Shown here one piece after another: positions 10,746 through 21,599 of a stretch of 64,000 nt of DNA. This DNA is from Ariolimax columbianus (Eukaryota > Mollusca > Gastropoda > Stylommatophora > Arionidae), in contig JAVGWX010000019.1 of the NCBI GenBank assembly GCA_036924085.1, forward strand, positions 12,204,196 to 12,268,195, written 5' to 3'. The notes beneath the pieces are model-generated. The model was not told where the DNA came from, did not search any database, and worked only from the letters and a program-made list of their open reading frames with translations. How positions within the stretch are numbered: position 1 is the stretch's first letter; every line of letters starts with the position of its first letter. The position numbers and the translations under genes were made by a program.

Positions 10746-10965
10746 CCCTTTACAGCGTATCCTTTTAGTTTAGTTTAAAATATATTTTGTTCACTGTCTG
10801 TTTATATGTGTTTCGTGTGAATCATGTTGTTACCACATGAGACGTATTCTACCAGGAATATTTTCCCAAAAAACGTTCAGTGAATATTTAGTGCAGAATA
10901 TATTTAACAGGATAGCTATCTTATTCTGACAAGGGTCAGCTCGTGTATTAATAAAACCAATATGG
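10746..10965. repeat. Array flank paralogous to 6041-6270
   Basis: Colinear with the right flank of the 4-kb array, more diverged and AT-richer. The shared blocks are listed under the other copy. Confidence 0.7.
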
Positions 10966-11149
10966 TGAAATGTTAGAGCAATCAATGATTGTTCATGTTG
11001 CAGTCCACTGATTAGTTTTTTCATTGTCTTTAGCTCAATCCTCGCGTGGTTTCCAGAGATGGGAAAAGTGGGAAGGGGAGGGGTGTTTGGTGAAACGGTT
11101 AGTACTACTTCTCTCAGTTCAAGCCTGATTGTTCTATGTTTAATAAAGC

Positions 11150-11255
11150 AGAACTTATTGGAAATTGAACCCATTAACATTTCGTGCTGAAGTCGGATGA
11201 ACTGTACCGTTGATGTGCAAAACACAATATAACGCATCGTGCCTTAGAAAACAAA
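11150..11255 (+). mobile_element. Core-only SINE remnant
   Basis: The core TGCTGAAGTCGGATG lies at 11185-11199, followed by GATGTGCAAAACACAATATA and ACGCATCGTGCC. That order (core, GTGCAAAA, CACAxTxTAACGCA) is also seen in SINE-A. Upstream, TTATTGGAA and CCCATTAACA are shared with the remnant at 18380. No tRNA-like head is visible. Confidence 0.62.
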
Positions 11256-11324
11256 ACAAGATGACGAAAAAATGTGTTTCTTATTTCTGTTTTACTTACC
11301 CCAACAGTCTATTGTGTCCTATTA

Positions 11325-12288
11325 TTTCTGTTATAGTTACTCGCAATCTATTTTCTTTAATTATTTCTGTTATAGTTACTCGCAATCTATTTTCTATAAT
11401 TATTTCTGTTATAGTTACTCGCAATCTATTTTCTTTAATTATTTCTGTTATAGTTACTCGCAATCTATTTTCTTTAATTATTTCTGTTATAGTTACTCGC
11501 AATCTATTTTCTTTAATTATTTCTGTTATAGTTACTCGCAATCTATTTTCTTTAATTATTTCTGTTATAGTTACTCGCAATCTATTTTCTATAATTATTT
11601 CTGTTATAGTTACTCGCAATCTATTTTCTTTAATTATTTCTGTTATAGTTACTCGCAATCTATTTTCTTTAATTATTTCTGTTATAGTTACTCGCAATCT
11701 ATTTTCTTTAATTATTTCTGTTATAGTTACTCGCAATCTATTTTCTTTAATTATTTCTGTTATAGTTACTCGCAATCTATTTTCTATAATTATTTCTGTT
11801 ATAGTTACTCGCAATCTATTTTCTTTAATTATTTCTGTTATAGTTACTCGCAATCTATTTTCTTTAATTATTTCTGTTATAGTTACTCGCAATCTATTTT
11901 CTTTAATTATTTCTGTTATAGTTACTCGCAATCTATTTTCTATAATTATTTCTGTTATAGTTACTCGCAATCTATTTTCTTTAATTATTTCTGTTATAGT
12001 TACTCGCAATCTATTTTCTTTAATTATTTCTGTTATAGTTACTCGCAATCTATTTTCTTTAATTATTTCTGTTATAGTTACTCGCAATCTATTTTCTTTA
12101 ATTATTTCTGTTATAGTTACTCGCAATCTATTTTCTTTAATTATTTTTGTTATAGTTACTCGCAATTTATTTTCTTTAATTATTTCTGTTATAGTTACTC
12201 GCAATCTATTTTCTTTAATTATTTTTGTTATAGTTACTCGCAATCTATTTTCTTTAATTATTTTTGTTATAGTTACTACGGTCTTTTT
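11325..12288. repeat. 39-bp minisatellite, about 24 units, 195-bp higher order
   Basis: Units of exactly 39 bp, starting GTTATAGTTACTCGCAATCT, are nearly identical. A TCTATAAT variant replaces TCTTTAAT at 11393, 11588, 11783 and 11939, that is, every five, five and four units. The unit has 13 codons and no stop in several frames of both strands, so open frames of 361, 339 and 315 codons appear. These are artefacts. Degraded units continue to about 12415. Confidence 0.97.
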
Positions 12289-12415
12289 TGACTGAATATT
12301 TCTTTTAAAATTACTTCACAGTCTATTTTATCTTCTAATTTATGTTATACTTACTCCACAGTCGTTTCATTATTTCTGTTTTAATTACTCAGCAGTTTAT
12401 TTTGTCTTATTAATT

Positions 12416-12635
12416 TAAATCAGCGTTAGAAATAACATTACATAAACTCATAAACAGGTCTGGTTGTAAATTCAAACGGGCGTTGAATTGAAGCCCACTA
12501 GAGAAAGAGTAAGTGAGGAGGTATAGGAACACCTATCGTGGATTAGAAGAAGGCAAAGCCGTTTGGGATCTTACGGATGAACAAAATATGAAGTCAGTCA
12601 GAAGTAAAAGTATAGCTTCAGTTGGTATCCTGTGT
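12416..12635. other. Spacer between arrays
   Basis: Short unrepeated sequence; no features are seen. Confidence 0.5.
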
Positions 12636-12639
12636 TGGA

Positions 12640-12965
12640 AATGGTACAAGATGGAGAGCATTAGGAGATGTAACGTGTTGGAAATGGTACAAGATGGAGA
12701 GCATTAGGAGATGTAACGTGTTGGAAATGGTACAAGATGGAGAGCATTAGGAGATGTAACGTGTTGGAAATGGTACAAGATGGAGAGCATTAGGAGATGT
12801 AACGTGTTGGAAATGGTACAAGATGGAGAACATTAGTTGGATTCCTGTGTTGGAAATGGTACAAGATGGAGAACATTAGGAGATGTAACGTGTTGAAAAT
12901 GGTACAAGATGGAGATCATTAGGAGATGTAACGTGTTGAAAATGGTACAAGATGGAGAGCATAAG
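12640..12965. repeat. 43-bp minisatellite, about 8 units
   Basis: Unit GTGTTGGAAATGGTACAAGA plus TGGAGAGCATTAGGAGATGT plus AAC. One unit is shortened near 12835. It shares its period and the motif TGGTACxAG, GAGAxCATTAG with the next array. Confidence 0.94.
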
Positions 12966-12989
12966 TTGCACCAAAACGAGATGATTAGC

Positions 12990-13660
12990 GATTGTTCTAT
13001 GTTAGAGTTGGCACCATATAGAGATCATTAGCTGTAGTTATATTTTGAAGTTGGTACCAGTTAGAGATCGTTATATATAGTTCTATGCTGAAGTTGGTAC
13101 CAGTTAGAGATCATTAGATGTAGTTCTATGTGGAAGATGGTGCCAGTTAGAGATCGTTATATATAGTTCTATGCTGAAGTTGGTACCAGTTAGAGATCAT
13201 TAGATGTAGTTCTATGTGGAAGATGGTGCCAGTTAGAGATCATTATATATAGTTCTATGCTGAAGTTGGTACCAGCTAGAGATCATTAGATGTAGTTCTA
13301 TGTGGAAGATGGTGCCAGTTAGAGATCATTATATATAGTTCTATGCTGAAGTTGGTACCAGTTAGAGATCATTTGATGTAGTTCTATGTGGAAGATGGTG
13401 CCAGTTAGAGATCATTATATATAGTTCTATGCTGAAGTTGGTACCAGTTAGAGATCATTCGATGTAGTTCTATGTTAAAGCTGGTACCAGTTAGAGATTA
13501 TTATATATAGTTATTTGCTGAAGTTGGTACCAGTTAGAGATCATTAGATGTAGTTCTATGTTGAAGATGGTGCCAGTTAGAGATCATTATATAGAGTTCT
13601 ATGCTGAAGTTGGTACCAGTTAGAGATCATTTGATGTAGTTCTTTGCTGAAGTTTGTACC
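12990..13660. repeat. 43-bp minisatellite arranged as 86-bp dimers
   Basis: Two unit types alternate. One contains ATGCTGAAGTTGGTACCAGT; the other contains ATGTGGAAGATGGTGCCAGT. Both continue TAGAGATCATTA. The dimer repeats about seven times. Confidence 0.94.
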
Positions 13661-13667
13661 CAGTGGA

Positions 13668-13925
13668 TTGTTGTTGTTTCAAATGCCCACAATGAGTATG
13701 TTTACTTTTTTTGAGCGCCCTGAAAAAGTCGTTAAATGGCGGGTTGCAACAGCTTTGCTCACATCCCAAGCGTCCTGATGAAATTACACCGGGGTCTACC
13801 AGGTGTTTATGCTATGCTTTGCGTCATCTGCGGGTCACTCACTACTACGAGGATCATGTCAATCCCTCATCACGTTAGCCAGACTGCCATGAAAACAACC
13901 CGTTTCCAGAGAGGGCTACGAGAAA
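13668..13925 (+). mobile_element. Dispersed element D, copy 2
   Basis: Starts with TTGTTGTTGTTTCAAATGCC and CACAATGAGTA. It then has TGGCGGGTTGCAACAGCTTT and continues colinear with the - strand copy at 6730-6985 for about 250 bp. It ends against the 37-bp minisatellite. A 78-codon frame (13736-13972) crosses it, but the homologous frame in copy 1 is not well conserved, so I do not call it a gene. Confidence 0.72.
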
Positions 13926-13929
13926 GCCG

Positions 13930-14245
13930 AGGTGAGGATCTTGGTCAGTATGTTTTGCCTGACCCTGACTAACATGTCTGATCAGTATATTTTGCCTGAC
14001 CCTGACTAACATGTTTGATCAGTATGTTTTGCCTGACCCTGACTGACATGTTTGATCAGTATGTGTTGCCTGACTCTGACTAACATGTTTGATCAGTATG
14101 TTTTGCTTGACCCTGACTAACATGTTTGATCAGGAATGGTTTGCCTGACCCTGACTAGCATGTTTGATCAGTATGTTTTGCCTGACCCTGACTAACATGT
14201 TTAATCAGTATGTTTTGCCTGACCCTGACTATCATGTTTGACTTG
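13930..14245. repeat. 37-bp minisatellite with GATCAGTATGTT motif
   Basis: About 8 units of 37 bp: TGATCAGTATGTTTTGCCTG plus ACCCTGACTAACATGTT. The motif and phase are shared with the arrays at 1950 and 18600. The 240 bp after it show nothing. Confidence 0.94.
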
Positions 14246-14489
14246 ACATGCGCTTGTTGACCTATGCTCGACAAGGAGCCAGAAGGGTTTTGATTGATAG
14301 CTCCTCGGTTCCTACCTACATCTTCGAGCAAAATTATCTTTAATTATAAAATAATACCTATATTTACGATCATTTCAGTCTATCACAAAACATATAGAGG
14401 CGTTTACATTGGACTTCTGCAGAACATTAATTGAGAAACGCTGGCCTTAAGATGTATCAATGTACCAAATAATTTGTTTTTTAAAGGCA

Positions 14490-15850
14490 GAGTGATAGAG
14501 CGATGTATTTGGGGAATGAAGACATGATACCGGGGTCAATAGAGCAGACAAAGTGAGGTGTGAAGAAATCACGACAGGGCCAATAGAGCAGACAGAGTGA
14601 TGTATGAAGAAATCACGACAGGGCCAATAGAGTAGACAGAGTGAGGTATGAAGAAATCATAACAGGGTCAATAGAGTAGACAGAGTGAAGTGTGAAGAAA
14701 TCTTAACATGGTCAATAGAGTAGACAGAGTGGGGAATGAAGACATCATAACATGGTCAACGGGATAAACAGAGTGAGGTATGAAGAAATCACGATAGGGC
14801 CAATAGAGCAGACAGAGTGATGTATGAAGAAATCACGACAGGGCCAATAGAGCAGACAGAGTGAGGTATGAAAAAATCACGACAGGGCCAATAGAGCAGA
14901 CAGAGTGAGGAATGAAGTAATCACGACAGGGTCAATAGAGCAGACAGAGTGATGTATGAAGAAATCACGACAGGGCCAATAGAGTAGACATAGTGAGGTA
15001 TGAAGAAATCATAACAGGGTCAATAGAGTAGACAGAGTGAAGTGTGAAGAAATCTTAACATGGTCAATAGAGTAGACAGAGTGGGGAATGAAGACATCAT
15101 AACATGGTCAACGGGATAAACAGAGTGAGGTATGAAGAAATCACGATAGGGCCAATAGAGCAGACAGAGTGATGTATGAAGAAATCACGACAGGGCCAAC
15201 AGAGCAGACAGAGTGAGGTATGAAAAAATCACGACAGGGCCAATAGAGCAGACAGAGTGAGGAATGAAGTAATCACGACAGGGTCAATAGAGCAGACACA
15301 GTGAGGAATGAAGAAATCACGACAGAGTCAATAGAGCAGACAGAGGGAGGAATGAAGAAATCACGACATGGTCAATATAGCAGACAGAGTGAGGAATGAA
15401 GAAATCACGACAGGGTTAATAGAGCAGACAGAGTGAGGAATGGGGAAATTATAACAGGGTCAATAGAGTAGACAGAGTGAGGAATGAAGAAATCACGACA
15501 GGGTCAATAGAGCAGACAGAGTGAGAAATTAAGAAATCACGACAGGATCATTAGAGCAGACAGAGTGAGGAAAGAAGAAATGATGACATGGTCAATAGAG
15601 CAGACAGAGTGAGGAATGAAGAAATCACGACAGGGTCAATAGAGTAGACAGAGTGAGGAATGGATAAATGATAACAGGATCAATCGAGTAGACAGAGTGA
15701 GGAATGGGGAAATTATTACAGGATCAACAGAGTAGACAGAATGAGAAATGAGGAAATTATTACAGGATCAACAGAGTAGACAGAGTGAGGAATGAAGAAA
15801 TCATAACGGTTTCAATAGGATAGACAGAATGAGAAATGAAGAAAATTGAC
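14490..15850. repeat. 44-bp minisatellite, about 30 units, 352-bp duplication
   Basis: Units start AGAGCAGACAGAGTGAGGAA and continue TGAAGAAATCACGACAGGGT plus CAAT. The rare variant ATGGTCAACGGGATAAAC occurs near 14751 and again 352 bp later near 15103, with the neighbouring variants in the same order. A block of eight units was therefore duplicated as a whole. Confidence 0.95.
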
Positions 15851-15969
15851 AGAAAAGGGGATCTATGTCGTCGTCAACCATTCACCAATCAGCTATGTCC
15901 GTAAACTGCTTCTGATCAAGTGACAGAATAAAGTACCCAACTCTGAAGTCCTCAACAGGGCAAATCTCT

Positions 15970-16585
15970 CGAGCGTCTATACCCAGCAGCAGAAAGCCCA
16001 GATGGTGTTGACAATGGTGCTCTGATTCCAGATCATACCCAGCAGCAGAAAACCCAGATGGTGTTGACAAAGGTGCTCGCATTCCAGATCATACCCAACA
16101 GCAGAAAGCCCAGATGGTGTTGACAATGGTGCTCTCATTCTAGATTATACCCAGCAGCAGAAAGCCCAGATGGTGTTGACAATGGTGCCCGCATTCCAGA
16201 TCATACCCAGCAGCAGTATGCCCAGATGGTGTTGACAATGGTGCTCGAATTCCAGATCATACCCAGCAGCAGAAAGCCCAGATGGTGTTGACAATGGTGC
16301 TCTCATTCCAGATCATACCCAGCAGCAGAAAGCCCAGATGGTGTTGACAATGGTGTTCGCATTCCAGATCATACCCAGCAGCAGAATGCCCAGATGGTGT
16401 TGACAATGGTGCTCGAATTCTAGATCATACCCAGCAGCAGAAAGCCCAGATGGTGTTGACAATGGTGCTCGCATTCCAGATCATACCCAGCAGCAGAATG
16501 CCCAGATGGTGTTGACAATGGTGCTCGAATTCCAGATCATACCCAGCAGAAGAAATCCCAGATGGTGTTGATAATGGTGCTCGCA
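15970..16585. repeat. 56-bp minisatellite, about 11 units
   Basis: Units of 56 bp start CCCAGCAGCAGAAAGCCCAG, then ATGGTGTTGACAATGGTGCT. GCATTCCAG and GAATTCCAG variants alternate in part. Confidence 0.95.
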
Positions 16586-17329
16586 TCAACTTTTACATTT
16601 TTTGTCATGTTTTTTCCCCCCAGAATATCTGAGGCAGTCCATGCAACTGAACATGAGGGACACAGACGGGCTCGTTCTAGAGGTCACTAAATAACCTGAC
16701 GCTGACAGGCACACAGACGGGCTCGTTCTATAGTTCTCTCTGAAAGGCCTAACAAATAAAGATCGAAAAGAAAAGAACAAGAAGACGGAAGAACTGGGTC
16801 GTCAGACACAAAATACAGTGCAAGGAAACTTACTTCATAAAGAGATTAACACACAAAACTTTATTGGAGCCATTAGTGTGGATGTATGATTGTGGACCAA
16901 GACAGTCTTCAATAAATGTTGGGCTGGGGATGGGAGGATTAGGGTGGAAGGGGTAGGCGTATGATTAAAAGAGTAGTAGGGTGGAGTTCACACTGGCATA
17001 ATCTTGAAAAACCTCTCCCGATTTCTGCTTTGCTTCCACTGTGTTCCTCTAAGTCACGGATCAGACTATCAGAATCAAGCGAGCATTGGTACTTAAGACC
17101 GTGAGTACCTGCGTGCGTGTGGCGAGCCAACAAAACAAGACCATCGCTCAGATATGACTGGTCCAGGCTTCTCTTTGATGTATCATTCTCCCTAGCACCA
17201 CTGATCCGTATAAATGCCTGGACCGTCAGCGCAGTCAAATGCTAAAGCCATGGTAGACAATGATTGACAGTCCTTGCGCGTGAAGACAAGCAAGGCGCAC
17301 TAGGAGTAAAGTAATGAACCAGTAGACTG
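16586..17329. other. Non-repetitive stretch, nothing recognised
   Basis: ACAGACGGGCTCGTTCTA occurs twice, near 16664 and 16722. A 99-codon frame on the - strand (16939-17238) has fairly ordinary amino-acid composition, but I recognise no family and see no splice-supported context. An unknown exon is possible. Confidence 0.4.
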
Positions 17330-18130
17330 TTACATTTCTTATTTTTTTCTCTACTTTCATCTTTAACAATTTCTTCTTTAATTTCCTCTTCTTTACATTT
17401 CTTTCTTCACTTTCTTGGTTTGCTTTTTCTTCTTTTCCTCCTTCTTCTTTTTTTTTTTTTGGTTTTTGTTCTACTGTATGTTCTTGTATTTCTTGTGCTT
17501 TATGTACTTTTTCCCTTTCTCTGTTTTCTTATACTTTTTCTTCCTCGTCTCCTTATTCTTCTTTGTCTTTTCTTTTTCTTTTTCTTCATCGTCTTCTTCA
17601 TACTATTATTTTTCAGCCGCTTCTGTTTCTTCTTCTTTCTCTTCTTTTACTTCCTCATATTTTTTCTTACTCTTATTTTTATTTTCCTTCTTTACATTAT
17701 GTTTCTTCCTTTTTGTATTTCATGTTCTTGTACTTCTTGTATTAGTACTTGCTTCAGCTCACCTGATTCTTCTCCGTATTTTTCTTCTTCTCCTTCACCT
17801 TTTTCTCCTTCACCTTCTTCTCCTTCACCTTCTTCTCCTTCACCTTCTTCTCCTTCACCTTCTTCTCCTTCACCTTCTTCTCCTTCACCTTCTTCTCCTT
17901 ATTGTTACTCTTATTCTGATTCTTTTCTTATTCTTCTTCTTCTTCTTCTTCTCTTCTTCTTCTTCTTCTTCTTCTTCTTCTCTTCTTCTTCTTCTTCTTC
18001 TTCTTCTTCTTCTTCTCTTCTTCTTCTTCTCTTCTTCTTCTTCTTCTTCTTCTATATTACTCTTCTTTTTTTATTAATTCGTGATCTTCTTCTTCTATTT
18101 CCTTTATATTATTCTTTTTCTTTATAATTC
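17330..18130. repeat. Polypyrimidine (TTC)n tract
   Basis: Eight hundred bases of nearly pure C and T on the + strand. It includes a 15-bp subarray CTCCTTCACCTTCTT at about 17785-17900 and long TTC runs to 18055. The overlapping 220- and 235-codon frames (poly-L/F/S) are compositional. Confidence 0.93.
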
Positions 18131-18369
18131 TTGTTCGTCTTCTCCTGATTCCTGGGGACCCGAGTTCTTCACTCTTCAGATGTATGCATTATATATGGCT
18201 TATTATTGATTTAGTTCAAGTTGACGAGAAGTTAGAATACCCGTGTCATAACCGATTTGAAATGGGTTCCAAACCTGGTTTCTTCACATGGGTACATGCC
18301 GTACGTAATGGATAAGTAAATGGAACGGGTCACAATCAAGATGTATTTATATCAGGCTACACGAAACAG
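18131..18369. other. Spacer, nothing recognised
   Basis: Ordinary non-repetitive sequence between the pyrimidine tract and a SINE-core remnant. Confidence 0.45.
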
Positions 18370-18480
18370 TCAGGTAGTAACGTTATTGGAAGTACACCCA
18401 TTAACAACATTCACGGTGAAGTCGGAAGTACATGACCATGTAAAGCTAAACCCAGTACAACACACTGCATTCTAAAAAAA
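18370..18480 (+). mobile_element. Core-only SINE remnant, second copy
   Basis: Contains GTTATTGGAA, CCCATTAACA, then GGTGAAGTCGGA at 18415-18426, then CAACACACTGCATTCTA and an A-rich end. The order matches the remnant at 11150-11255. It is more decayed in the core (GGTGAAG for GCTGAAG). Confidence 0.5.
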
Positions 18481-18599
18481 TAACTGAAAGAAATCAAATA
18501 TAGGGATAAATTTGAAAAATTGCCAACACAAGCGCCGTTTCTTTCCTAGCCATTTAAAGACCTACATTTCCAGGCTGTATAGAGATTGTGGTCTTGGAC

Positions 18600-19195
18600 A
18601 ATATACTATGCCTGACCCTATCGCGACGTCCTGATCAATGTGTTGTGTCTTACACTGACGCGACGTCCTGATCAGTATGTTGGGTCTTGCACTGACGCGA
18701 CGTCCTGATCAGTATCTTGTGTCTTACACTAACGCGACGTCCTGATCAGTGTGGTGTGTCTTACACTGACGTGACGTCCTGATCAGTATGTTGGGTCTTG
18801 CACTGACGCGACGTCCTGATAAGTATGTTGTGCCTGACACTGACGCGATGTCTTGATCAGTATATTGTGTCTGACACTGACGCGACGTCCTGATCAGTAT
18901 GTTGGGTCTTGCACTGACGCGACGTCTTGATAACTATGTTGTGCTTGACACTGACGCGATGTCTGAACCATTATGTTGTGCCTGACATTGACGCGATATC
19001 TTGATCAGTATGTTGTATTTTACACTGACGCGACGTCTTGATTGGTATGTTGTGCCTGACACTGACGCGACGTCCTGATCAGTATGTTGGGTCTCACACT
19101 GACGCGACGTCTTGATCAGTATGTTGTGTCTTACACTGACGCGACGTCTTGATCAGTGTGTTGTGCCTGACCCTGACGCGATGTCCTGATTGTGA
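18600..19195. repeat. 37-bp minisatellite with GACGCGACGTC and GATCAGTATGTT
   Basis: About 16 units of roughly 37 bp: GACGCGACGTCCTGATCAGT plus ATGTTGTGTCTTACACT. Some units read GCCTGACACTGAC, which nearly equals the GCCTGACCCTGAC of the 13930 array. The repeated CG dinucleotides are unusual in this AT-rich window. Confidence 0.94.
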
Positions 19196-19299
19196 CTGAA
19201 CGCACTAGCGTCTGGCTTCTTCAACGTCATCAAGTAAATACCAGCTATGAGAACTGTTCATTTTTATAAGGGTTTATATCGTCTACGTCTGTGACACCG

Positions 19300-20645
19300 G
19301 CAATTAGAGGAGCATATTGTGACAGAGACTATTAAAGAGGAATATTGGGACAGAGACTATTAAAGAGGAATATTGTGACAGGTACGATTACAAGAGCATA
19401 TTGTGACAGAGACGATTACAAGAGCATATTGTGACAGAGACGATTACAAGAGCATATTGTGACAGAGACTATTAAACAGCACAGTGTGATAGAGACTATT
19501 AAAGAGCATATTGTGACAGAGACTATTAAACAGCACAGTGTGATAGAGACTATTAAAGAGCATATTGTGACAGAGACTATTAAACAGCACAGTGTGATAG
19601 AGACTATTAAAGAGCATATTGTGACAGAGACTATTAAACAGCACAGTGTGATAGAGACTATTAAAGAGCATATTGTGACAGAGACTATTAAACAGCACAG
19701 TGTGATAGAGACTATTAAAGAGCATATTGTGACAGAGACTATTAAACAGCATAGTGTGATAGAGACTATTAAAGAGCATATTGGGACCGAGACGATTACA
19801 AGAGCATATTGTGACAGAGACGATTACGAGAGCATATTGTGACAGAGACGATTACAAGAGCATATTGTGACAGAGACGATTAAACAGCATAGTGTGACAG
19901 AGACTATTAAACAGCATATTGTGACAGAGACGCTTACAAGAGCATTTTATGACAGAGGCTATTCAGGGGTGTAGTGTGAAAGAGACGATTACATGAGCAT
20001 ATTGTGACCGACTAATATAGGGTATATTGTGACAGAAACGATTATGAAAGCATATTATGAAAAATTCGATTATAAGAGCATATTGTGACAGAGACGATTA
20101 TAAAAGCACATTGTAGGATACTATTATAGAGGCATATTGGCACATAAGATTACAGGAGAATATTGTGACAGAGACGATTAGAAGAGCATATTGTAGGATA
20201 CTATTATAGAGGCATATTGGCACATAAGATTACAGGAGAATATTGTGACAGAGACGATTATAAGAGCATATTGTAGGATACTATTATAGAGGCATATTGG
20301 CACATAAGATTACAGGAGAATATTGTGACAGAGACGATTATAAGAGCATATTGTAGGATACTATTATAGAGGCATATTGGCACATAAGATTACAGGAGAA
20401 TATTGTGACAGAGACGATTATAAGAGCATATTGTAGGATACTATTATAGAGGCATATTGGCACAGACGATTACAGGAGAATATTGTTACAGAGACGATTA
20501 TATGAGCATATTGTGAGAGAGACGATTACATGATCATTTTGTGACATAGACGATTTTTGGATCATTTTGTGACAAAGACAATTATAGAAGCATATTGTGG
20601 CAGAGTCGATTATAGGATTATTCTGTCACAGAGATGATTATCAAA
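19300..20645. repeat. 28-bp minisatellite with 54- and 80-bp higher orders
   Basis: The base unit is about 28 bp, CAGAGACGATTACAAGAGCA plus TATTGTGA. From 19458 to 19780 six copies of a 54-bp dimer occur (AAACAGCACAGTGTGATAGA inside). From 20111 five copies of an 80-bp block start TTGTAGGATACTATTATAGA at 20111, 20191, 20271, 20351 and 20431. Open frames of 111 and 127 codons are repeat artefacts. Confidence 0.95.
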
Positions 20646-21065
20646 CAGAGACAGGAATAGTACCATTGTCACACTTGAAGCATATCGGAAAAAGTGACAA
20701 ACTGTGCAGTCGATGAGGGTTTGATGAGTTTAGAAGATTACTTTAGAAAGTGACCCTAATATGTGATAAATAGGTGCATGAAGTCCCAAATCAGACATTA
20801 TTGTCCAGGATGAAGTATTATAGACTAAGCCTATACTGTCATAGAAGTGGCGCTGCTAATTTCCTGACCCTACTGTCTTTCTCTCGCCATCATAAAGGCA
20901 AGCACTCTTCCACAGCTGATTCGACTAGGGTGTAAGGATCACAATGCGTAAGCACGATATCTTTACTGTGATATGTGAGTCCTAATACGTGTTATTTTGA
21001 TAGAGAAGCTGGTCAATTATTTATCTGGGATAGGATGGAAGTAAACAAGAGAACAAGTGGAAACA
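20646..21065. other. Non-coding stretch, nothing recognised
   Basis: No repeats or coding motifs are visible. Confidence 0.5.
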
Positions 21066-21069
21066 ATTT

Positions 21070-21590
21070 TAAGAATGAGTAAGAGAACAGGTAAAAATAT
21101 AATTATAGTAGTGATAATTAGAAGACGGACATAAAGAAGAAAGGAGAAACGAAAACAGGAAAAGAAGAAAAAAAGGAAGAAAATTAGAAAGGGAGAAGGG
21201 AAGAAGAAAGAAGGAAAAAATAAAGAAGGAAGAAAGATATGAAGGGAGAAAGAAGAAAGAAGGTAGAACGATGAAGGAAGATAGCAGAAAGAAGGAAGAA
21301 TGAAGAAGGAAGAAGAAGGAAGAAAGAAGAAAGAATGAAGAAGGAAGAAGGAAGAAGAAAAATACAAATAAAAGAAGGAAAAAGGAAGAAAAAAGAGGAA
21401 AGAAGACAAGAAAAAAGAAAAAAGAAAAAAGAAGTACAGAATAAAGAAGGAAGAATGAAGAAGGAAGAAAGATGAAGGAAGAAAGATGAAGGAAGAAAGA
21501 AAGAAGAATGAAGAAGAAAGATGGAAGAAGGGAGTAGGAAGAATGAAGAAGGAAGAAGAAGAAGAAAAAGAAAAAAAAGAAAGAATCATT
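21070..21590. repeat. Polypurine (GAA)n-rich tract
   Basis: About 520 bp dominated by AAGAAGGAAGAA on the + strand, opposite in sense to the tract at 17330. Long poly-S/F/L frames on the - strand are compositional. Confidence 0.93.
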
Positions 21591-21599
21591 CAATATTGC

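Noticed and set aside
11210..12295. 361-codon hydrophobic frame that could be read as a membrane protein
   Set aside because: It is a 39-bp repeat read in one of several open frames, on both strands; no non-repetitive coding sequence accompanies it.
16939..17238. 99-codon frame on the - strand as a small gene
   Set aside because: Composition is plausible but there is no known motif, no homologous frame and no regulatory context.
17415..18127. Multi-hundred-codon Phe/Leu/Ser frames in the TTC tract
   Set aside because: Composition of a polypyrimidine tract; overlapping frames are equally open.
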